The notes under the pieces were generated by a model that worked only from the letters and a program-made list of their open reading frames with translations, was not told where the DNA came from and searched no databases. A stretch of 64,000 nucleotides of DNA, from the NCBI GenBank assembly GCA_033182465.1, contig CP137326.1:1-64000 (forward strand), read 5' to 3'. The position numbers were made by a program, and so were the translations under genes. Positions 56,526-64,000 of the stretch are shown in pieces (the stretch's first letter is position 1; each line of letters starts with the position of its first letter). Origin of the DNA: Sanghuangporus weigelae (lineage: Eukaryota; Basidiomycota; Agaricomycetes; Hymenochaetales; Hymenochaetaceae).

Positions 56526-57002
56526 TCAACCTGTTGAGACAGGCGAAGCGCCTTGCTGAGCCGCATACGTGCATGGCCAGCAGAAGTCGTCGATGATTTG
56601 GATATTTTCTTCGATGTCTGGTCCGTAGTTCTAAATGAAGAATTAGTTTCCACTGCAACATTATGTTCGAGAGCAGAACGGTGCTCGGCCCCGGTTCGAG
56701 ACGAACGGGGAATCCAGCAGGATCAACTCACTCGTTTACAAGTTCTACTTGTGCATGCTTTGGGATGCCAGATGCTCAGCTCGCAGTCGCGGCATCTGCA
56801 ATCCACCATTGCTGTGACCTGTAGCCTGAGGAAATGCTGTACGGCGATACAAGATTGTCAGAACATGGTCGCATTCCATTCAAAGACAACCATACCCCAC
56901 AGCGAGAAAAGCGACGGCCTTTGCTGAACAACACACACATTAGTCGACTGTTTTTGGGAAGATCCGGGGTGAATCAAGCACTCACGCTATCCTTCGACAC
57001 AT
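56526..57002 (-). CDS. Small cysteine-rich MCRR-type protein
   Basis: Four exons (57002-56986, 56923-56896, 56818-56732, 56630-56526) encode 78 aa; the sum is 237 nt. The protein reads MCRRIAKGRRFSRCG, VTAMVDCRCRDCELSIWHPK, ACTSRTCKR, then NYGPDIEENIQIIDDFCWPC and ends TYAAQQGASPVSTG. Regularly spaced Cys and the NYGPDIEE...DDFCxxC end match a small basidiomycete family of likely zinc-binding proteins of unknown function. No exon is long enough to stand out alone, but the joined sequence is coherent. TATATAATC lies about 75 bp upstream on the same strand. Confidence 0.8.
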
Positions 57003-58823
57003 AGCTAGCTTGAGTGTGCTTCAAGGAGGTTGGGTTGACGGGATACGGGATGATGATGGCGAGGGGATCCGATTATATACGGAGCGAGAGAAAAAAAAAC
57101 GATAATAAAGAACACAAGAAGCTGGCAGGCTTTTAAACTCCAGCTTCCGCCACACAAGAATCACGCTTATCCATCAGGGACTGAGGGAGCGTGGCTCGCC
57201 GAATGTCCTCATTCGTGGCCAGGATGTGCACGTGCATGGTGCAATCGCGCATTTCTGTATTCTGTTCTTCTCTCCGGTCGAGCACGTCCTGATCGTTGGT
57301 TTGGAGTCATCTCGTCATGTGCCCCGCCCAGCTGCTCAGAAGCGACTATATATGCACGGTGGGGATCACGGAAGTCATCAATCTATGCAAGGATCGTGTT
57401 GGATGGTGCGAATATGTGCCTTTAAGCCGAAGCAATTCATCGCACAGCCCATGCCGAGACTTATGGAAGCAAATCCGAATCATAGACTCGTGTATCTTTA
57501 ATAATGACACATGCGAAGAGAGGGAAGGGCTTGAGCCTCCGCAATTTAATCTAGAAAATATGAGTTTCATGATGCTGCGTGTTATGGGGGTATGACCAAA
57601 AACGTGGAAGAGTGAAGCTGGAGTGTGTTGCCGCCCGAGGATATATCCGCAGGGCTTCGCCGACGATAACGAAAAACAGGTCATCAATTGCACTGAAAAG
57701 ATGTACTCGGCGGCGATGCAGTCTCCTGAATTTGACGTCTTTTGATATCTAGCTTCCATACGTCGGACGAAGACAGTATAAGCTTTCGGCTTTCGCATTC
57801 ATATATTATTCTTATATTGATGAGGCCCCAAATGCAGACTTTTCATCCAACGTGTTAAGCGCAAGTTAGGGTGAACCTGACTCGGGGAGCCCAGGGCTAA
57901 TTTGACAAACTATGTACCGAAACGTTCAGGGAGAATACTTTGAGCTGAATCGGGTTTAGTGATCTGTGTTCATTGCTTACACAAAACAGGCCCTCCGAAC
58001 TCGTTATGAATCACGGAGCCACTAGTACTGTCCGCATGGTTATCTCTGGGCACAGTGTGTACCTGTGTGAGCTGGATCGAGCGTTTTCTCGCTCAACTTC
58101 TCTTTATGGTTGATACTTCACGACGCATTATACTTCCATGCCAAGAAAAATCGCCTTTCTTTAGACAGCACTCATAATTCTGGGGGACACGAAAAGGCAG
58201 ACGGCGTGGCACTCGCATCCAAAGCGTGCAGTCATCTGACTGACGATGACATCTCAAGCCATGCTCATGGCACGCTCAGGTGGTCGCCACCAAACACCAA
58301 AATAGCTAGTTATCTGAACTGAATAAAATAGGAAAGAGACACGCAGTCGTGCGGGACGAACTCTTCTGATTTATATGTCCACAGCGAATGTTTGCGGCGT
58401 CGGAAGACGCGGAAGTCATGCTACCCCCGATTTCGTGATAGTATACATTCAACTATCAGCTTCCGTCTTCTCAGTCGCCGAGAAATAGACTCACAAAGGA
58501 CACGCGATACCGGATATGATCAGGTGACGACACAAAGGACAAATTCTCACCAGTTTCCTTTGTAGCGAGCCGACAAAAATGAGAACGAGGTCACAAAGAG
58601 CTCGATCCGCAAGATTTAGTTGGGGAGATTGAAACGCGGAGTTACGCCCGCCGTCGCTAGCTTCTCTATCTAAGCGAATGGAAGATCAGAACAAGATGTT
58701 CCTTTCTGACATTCCTTGCTTATATTACCCACTTGGTTCCCGAAAATCGAACGAATAAAGCGGGATAACAGGAATAGAAGAAACAAAAAAGTAATAGATC
58801 GGCAACAATACATATCCTAGGCA
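57003..58823. other. Intergenic, 1.8 kb
   Basis: No supported gene. A 39-codon minus-strand frame (about 57136-57255, MRDCTMHVHILATNEDIRRA to AEAG V) has a plausible composition but no context. Confidence 0.4.
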
Positions 58824-60801
58824 TCACCCGGATTCGTTTTGAAGCTCATGTTCATTACCGTTCGCCGCATTGCCACCTTCAACTTTAATGGCAACAAATC
58901 GCCGAGTAAGAAGATTGAAAATGCTCCCAAAGATGAGCGCGATGAGCGTGCTGCTCATGATGATCACGTTATACGGCATGCTGAAATCGGGGGTAGCGAC
59001 GTCAACGAGGACTGGTCTAGTGTAGACACGTTCGCCGTAAGTCATCGAATCGTTCCCGTTTCGGACCACGAAGACTGCGGGCGGCATATCCCACCCTCGA
59101 TGCGCATCGGGAGGGTGTTCGGTGTATCGTAAGAAGGACCTCGTCACTTCCATTGACAGCTGGAGATTTGAGGATGCCGGAATGGTCAATTTGGCTTCAA
59201 GTAGTGTCGGACGCCCGTGTGCCTCGGGTGGCGCATATTTTAGGCGCGTCATCAGCTCATCTACAAGTCAAAATCAACATCAATAGCTCTCTTTATCATC
59301 AAAGGGAGAAGGAACGGACCGCGCTTTTGGCCGTCGACCCTCAGATCCAAGGTGTGAAGATAGAATGTAACTAGCCATGGCATCGTCTCAACGTAAAGTA
59401 AATGCAAATCATCCGCGCGATTGTTTTGAATCGAGACCGTAAGCTTCCCGCTAGATTGCGTGGTTCCAATAAAAGTCCGCGAAATCTCAAAGTCCGTTAA
59501 AGAGCCGGAAAGTTCCAGGGCTGCTCTCCTCAGTCAATAAAGTGGACAAAAGAAGATCAATCATCTGCTTACGATAGGAAAAGGAGTGTTCTGCCGGATA
59601 ACAGACGGAGATATCCAGAGGTTGGGACATGGCTGCAGCATGCGCGCTTAGATACCGCCAACATGTTTCAAACGCAAAACTTACATTTAGAGGTGTCATA
59701 GACTGCGATCTGATCGTGGAAAGCCGGCGGCTCTGGCGTTATAGCGTATCCTACGCCCTGAGGCAAGATCACCTCAACCTTACTACTTGAGGTGACTGAG
59801 CAAGGCCTAGATATCGACCGGTCGAAAAGGCTTTGGAATGAGAAGTCTACATAAAGAGCGAGCTTAGTGTTTCAGAAGATAGCGAAAAGCACGTGTGCAA
59901 CTACCTCGTCTCTGTTGAGTCGATAAGCGGACGGGATCAAATACGGCCTGAACGCTTAACTGCAGCTTCACCCCCTCGAGCTCGTCCCATGTAACATGAA
60001 TACTCATACCATGCCAGTCTGCGTCAAATAGTCGATGTGGGTTTAGCAGAGATGCGACACCAGCTAAAGACTTGCACGGCAAAAGTTTCAGGAACGGAGT
60101 AAGGTTCTCTGTACAGACGTGTTCGGAAGGCAGAGAAGCGTGGCGAAGTTGGTAGGTGACGGTTTGATTCGAAGAAAGAAGCGGGAGTTGCCCTTCAGGT
60201 CGAAAGGCGTAAGTCGGAGAAGTTGTGCGCATCTCATTCATCTCGCCAATGCTTGCACAAAAGAGCCCAGAAAGCGCGTTTCGAAGACCGTTCCATCGCT
60301 CGTCCACGCTGATATTACTTTAGTACACGTCAACGTATCAATAACTCTGAACACACCTCAAATGGTCAGAATCACCCATCCAGGCCCAAAGCTCTGCACC
60401 GCTTGCAACAGCTGGATCCTCGGGCATACCCCAACTCCCGTAATCCCATTTTCCAGCGTTCAAGCTTAGATGAACTTCCGTCACGGCATATTCCCGAAGT
60501 ATCTGGCCGAGCGACAACGGGAACAAGGAGTAATGCTGAGCTATACATCTGCGGTCTAAGTTGCTTATAGTTAATCAGAACTTGTTCATCAGGACGAACG
60601 TTCATCTTCCTCCAGGATCGTGTCAGGCACTCTAGGTGTCGCGCCAGCTTGCGTTATCGAAAACAGAAAACGCGTTGCGACGCGCCCATCTCTAAGCGGT
60701 CGAACAGTTAAGAGCTCATCGAAATTCTCAGAATTTCCAGCGGCCAAGCAGTGAGTTGCAAGACACGAAAGACTAAGAGCCCAAAGGCCCTGCGGCAACA
60801 T
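58824..60801 (-). CDS. GPI16: GPI transamidase subunit Gpi16/PIG-T
   Basis: A multi-exon gene; the sum was not checked. Gpi16 is an ER membrane subunit of the complex that attaches GPI anchors to proteins. The start MLPQGLWALSLSCLATHCLA is a signal peptide, followed by ENFDELLTVRPLRDGRVATR, FPLSLGQILREYAVTEVHLS, GKWDYGSWGMPEDPAVASGA, ELWAWMGD, GLRNALSGLFCASIG, LTPFLKLLPCKSLAGVASLL, LFDRSISRPCSV, LPWLVTFYLHTL-like METMPWLVTFYLHTLDLR, and MTRLKYAPPEAHGRPTLLEA. The C-terminal membrane helix is VIIMSSTLIALIFGSIFNLL. These blocks, including the Cys used for the disulfide link in LLPCKSLAG, match PIG-T along its whole length. Confidence 0.93.
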
Positions 60802-61261
60802 AAGTCGAGTATAGAATGTGGTTGTGAAATAAGAAGTCGATCAGGAGTTGCCCGATACGATTATTAGTCATAACCGTCGATCAGAGATCGACGCTAACTA
60901 ATTTGAGCAGATTTTTATTCTAGGTCTAGGTCAAAGTCTAGAGCTGAATGAGATAAACCGCAACGGAGCAACCATCACCCACACTCTAGAGTTTTACACG
61001 CGCAACATCAATGATTTGTCGACTATTTACATGTCAAATATCCTCGATAAAACACGGAACAAGAAACAAAATGTCGGTACAATGAGGCAGAACAGAGGTG
61101 ATACTAATCTTTAGCGCATTCATTCATTACGTTGAGACAAGTCGGCCACATTCGAATCGAACGAACAAGATGCGAACGATGGATTAAAGGAAGTAAGGAA
61201 AGAAGGCTGCACTAGATGCCTCTGCCAGTGCTGACGTATTAGCTTCCTTATCTTAAAATCG
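60802..61261. other. Intergenic, 0.5 kb
   Basis: This is the promoter side of GPI16. No gene is seen. Confidence 0.5.
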
Positions 61262-61432
61262 CTACTTGAGGAGCGTACCGTCAACAGCGCGACTCGCTGT
61301 GCCTTGTCTTTTTATGTTAGTGGGGCGTTTCTCTACCGCCTCTCTTGCTTCCACGATTGTCTTGCGCGACTCTTTCGGAGCTGCCTTTGTCCAAGAGACA
61401 ACCTTGCCATTGACAACGAATTTCTTCACCAT
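61262..61432 (-). CDS. Possible small basic protein, 56 aa
   Basis: A single open frame starts MVKKFVVNGKVVSWTKAAPK and ends RAVDGTLLK. It is rich in Lys, Arg and Val, with an acidic-basic helix (KTIVEAREAVEKRP). The same frame is open a little further upstream (YVQKPKSAFE), so the true start may be in an earlier exon. I do not recognise a family, and it may be a chance frame. Confidence 0.35.
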   Translation of the reverse strand: MVKKFVVNGKVVSWTKAAPKESRKTIVEAREAVEKRPTNIKRQGTASRAVDGTLLK

Positions 61433-61835
61433 TTCGAAGGCGGATTTGGGCTTCTGGACGTAGATACGAAAGAGCGAAATGAGAAACTGAAGGACGAGAC
61501 TGAGGTGGATGTAGAAGAATCGACACGAAAATATCCTCTTCGTTCTGCTCTATATACACAGTGGGATAAGGGGTCCTCCTCTCCAACTTCTAGATCGATG
61601 AATTGATATAGGGGGTGACCGGTGACAGTCAGATCAGTAAAATTTCAGGAATCAGAGACATCATGTATAAAGTAAACTAGACGGGAAATCAAACAGGCAT
61701 ACTAGCGGGCTCAATGGTAAGTAATGAAAGAGTGACATAAGCAAAAAAAATAGCATAATATGTTCTCACGATACGGAATACACAGCTCATCGTTCTCAAC
61801 GTCGTCAACGACGTTCATACTCCTCCGTGTCCGCG
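61433..61835. other. Intergenic, 0.4 kb
   Basis: This is the upstream region of the ATP synthase subunit gene. No gene is seen. Confidence 0.5.
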
Positions 61836-62455
61836 ATGCACGCTTCACTTGTGCGCCGCTCGTTAAATAACCTCGTTCCGCCAAAGATTGCGACTCCGAA
61901 AATCTTGGTATGTTGCGTGTTTTTTTTTGATGGTGGAGAATCGTCGCTAACCTGTGTCTTCACTGTTGTTTTCTCATTGCACATTTCCGAATAACCGACA
62001 ATGACTTCGCGACTCGTTAATGGAATGGCATATGATCATGGGCGTCGCATCCGCTTTTTTGTTCGCGTCTCTCGTGATACGGTTGCGCTCTGCCTCTTAG
62101 TCGGGCGGCACTGGTTCAACTGCAGGCCTTGGACCACTCGTTGATTTCTACTCCAAGCTGCCAAAGGGTCCGGCACCACCATCGTCAGGCATCCGAGCAC
62201 GGTACTTTGAGGGTGCGAAGGCGTCTGGGAAGCCGCTCGTGTTCACCATCCTTGCGATATTTGGCCTTGGTTACACGATCGACTACAACAGTATGTATCT
62301 TTCAATCGGCGCTCTTTCCTTGGTTATTGTCGTTCTAATCATACTGTGCCTCGGCCTTGTGAACAGTGCATCTGAGTACGTACAAATTTGTTGTCTGTTA
62401 TGCCTCATCATCTCTTACTATTCTACCAGAGCATCACAAGAACCATGCGCACTAA
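61836..62455 (+). CDS. ATP17: Mitochondrial ATP synthase subunit f
   Basis: Four exons (61836-61907, 62101-62290, 62367-62375, 62430-62455) encode 98 aa. Subunit f is a small membrane component of the F0 part of ATP synthase in the inner mitochondrial membrane. The sequence runs MHASLVRRSLNNLVPPKIAT, then GPLVDFYSKLPKGPAPPSSG, RARYFEGAKASGKPLVFTIL, AIFGLGYTIDYN and the conserved end MHLKHHKNHAH. That end exists only if the 9-nt exon 62367-62375 is included. It starts at the first ATG after a region without upstream frame; the N-terminus is basic, as in a mitochondrial import signal. Confidence 0.93.
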
Positions 62456-63117
62456 TCGTTGACCTGATCTGTTCTCTTATCGTGCAACCGCCTCTCGCCA
62501 TCCCGGACCGGGGCCTTTAGAAGGTTGTTCAAAAGGAATGAAAAGGCAGCATGTAGAAATCATACGTCTTGCTAATTGCAAACAAATCTTCATCGTGTGA
62601 GATGCGCTATCCCAAATGGGTCCGTCTTCTGAGTACTCGGCATCGTGAGTACGGCGTCTAAGTATGAATGTTCCGCTCGTGGCCGTGATATGGCCATGTC
62701 AATAAACTTGATAATCTCAGTGTCGCGAAGCAACTTCATTGACAAGCGCCCCAGGAAGCCCCTTGCTGTCGTTCGGTTTATTTTCAGAATCCGGGAGGTC
62801 AAGAGCTAGTCTATCTCATCATTGTCCTGTGTTTGCTAGTGGCTATTGTATTGAATGTTGGAGATCCCAGGCTGTTTTCGATCAGATGCTGTACAGCATA
62901 TTTCAGCTTCTCCTGGTAATATGAGTGCCTCATGGACGAAAATAATGCAGTGACAAGCTTGATCCCATCTATATCTGAAGCATCAGATGGGCGGGGTTTT
63001 GTGTTGAGACTAGTACTCAAACTGTAAGTAGGTCCATCAACGGAGAACCGAGCTGTCCGCATATAAGGGCCGGACGCTCTAGATACGTTTCATTACGACC
63101 ATCATCTACTCTTCAAG
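62456..63117. other. Intergenic, 0.7 kb
   Basis: No gene is seen. Confidence 0.5.
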
Positions 63118-64000
63118 ATGACCACAATGCTGGAGAACCTCACTGCACGATTCATTGGGCGCGCACCGGTCAAGAAAGACGACGTGCAGGCAAGGAAGTT
63201 AGTTAAAAAGCAATCTGTTTTCGAGCAGCAAGAACATCGTGCTGGTCTCTTCGTGACTGAAGAGCTCGAAAAAGCGACCCAGCGATGCAGAAGCAAGGTG
63301 CTCAGAATTGCGCGCGACTGTCGCCGGAAGAACCGGAAATTTAGGTACGGTACGATTTTCTCACACTTGGATCTTGCGACTTGCACTCATGTTCGTCCCA
63401 GGGACATCGAGTTTGATTTGAACGGAAACAGATGGGATTGTTTGCACAGTCCTGATCCGTAAGCTGCAGTCTCGGCTTTCATTTTCTGCCATTCTAACTG
63501 TAAATCCTCATAGCGATACATCACATTACTCTCCAGCGGATGTACTTCGTGTGCACCAGATATTCGAGAAACCAAGTTTCTTCGTTGATGGTGGGTTTCT
63601 CGTCTTCTACCCGAATTTGTAGCATCTGAAACGTTCTATAGACGCAAGCGCATCGGATATATGTCAGGGTAGGTTCCTTGATATCTGTGGAACACATGAC
63701 ACAGGATTCACGGCTTACAGGTCAACTCGGGGATTGCTGGTTTTTAAGTGCCATTGCGGCTGTTGCTACAAAACCTGAGCTCATCAAGAAGCTCTGCGTT
63801 GAAGTGAGATTTCCTTCTCTGATTTCTGCTTTAATAAAGCGAATGTAATCAGCATGACCCGATAGTTGGAGTCTACGGTTTCATCTTCTGTCGAGATGGA
63901 GAATGGGTTGACGTGATTATTGACGAGTATGCTACATTACTTTTATTTATTTATTTCGTCCGTTCTTACATCAGCATAGTCAGTTATTCACCAGCGTGCC
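63118..64000 (+). CDS. Calpain-family cysteine protease, 5' part
   Basis: The gene runs off the window. Exons read [20 protein letters not shown] with a charged helical leader ([20 protein letters not shown]), then [39 protein letters not shown], and the active-site block [20 protein letters not shown] with the catalytic Cys, followed by [20 protein letters not shown]. The catalytic His and Asn must lie beyond base 64000. Calpains make limited cuts in target proteins, in animals under calcium control; fungal members include the alkaline-response protease Rim13, but this start does not decide the subgroup. Confidence 0.92.

Overview
The window is the left end of a fungal chromosome, most likely an agaricomycete basidiomycete. 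The evidence is the C-rich telomere repeat at base 1, dense genes on both strands cut by many introns of about 50-65 nt, a Coprina-type telomeric Penelope-like retroelement, and basidiomycete-style families (small MCRR cysteine-rich protein, small secreted cysteine-rich repeats, CsbD/Hmp1-like protein, F-box proteins). I rebuilt gene models by joining exons at splice sites. For models where I summed the exons, the coding length is a multiple of three; I say where I did not.

Bases 1-5000 are telomere biology. A tract alternating TTAGGG and TTAGGC (G-strand sense) is followed by an apparently whole, endonuclease-less Penelope-like element of 1165 codons. It is flanked by two 375-bp direct repeats that read as identical, then by another short telomere tract. 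Each direct repeat carries a complete hammerhead ribozyme consensus, so the predicted self-cleaved RNA unit is exactly the repeat spacing, 4376 nt. The element's orientation fits priming from the chromosome's 3' G-overhang.

Bases 5.2-24.9 kb: siderophore N-acyltransferase (-), PCNA with a 110-residue acidic insertion (+), a hAT-type MITE, RNase T2 (+), Rho1 GTPase (-), an ASCC1/AKAP7-like 2H phosphoesterase (-), a PMU1-like histidine phosphatase (+), a tandem triplet of small secreted cysteine-rich genes with a dead middle copy (-), Glo3-type ArfGAP (-) and a secreted DUF1996 protein (+).

Bases 25-45 kb: F-box protein (-), two-domain cupredoxin membrane protein (-), CsbD-like protein (-), an unrecognised low-complexity protein (+), a broken epimerase gene carrying a second MITE of the same family, an F-box/LRR-like protein (-), uridine phosphorylase-like protein (+), dual-specificity phosphatase (-) and an FAD monooxygenase (-).

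Bases 45.5-64 kb: an intron-rich GH15 glycosidase (-), a small basic protein (+), EB1/Bim1 (-), an IQ-motif protein (-), a small MCRR cysteine-rich protein (-), GPI transamidase subunit Gpi16/PIG-T (-), a possible 56-aa protein (-), ATP synthase subunit f (+) and the 5' part of a calpain (+, cut by the window end).

Most genes are independent housekeeping or secreted-protein genes and form no evident cluster. Two genome-wide habits stand out: seven introns with GC donors, and several exons of only 9-23 nt that a plain ORF scan cannot see.
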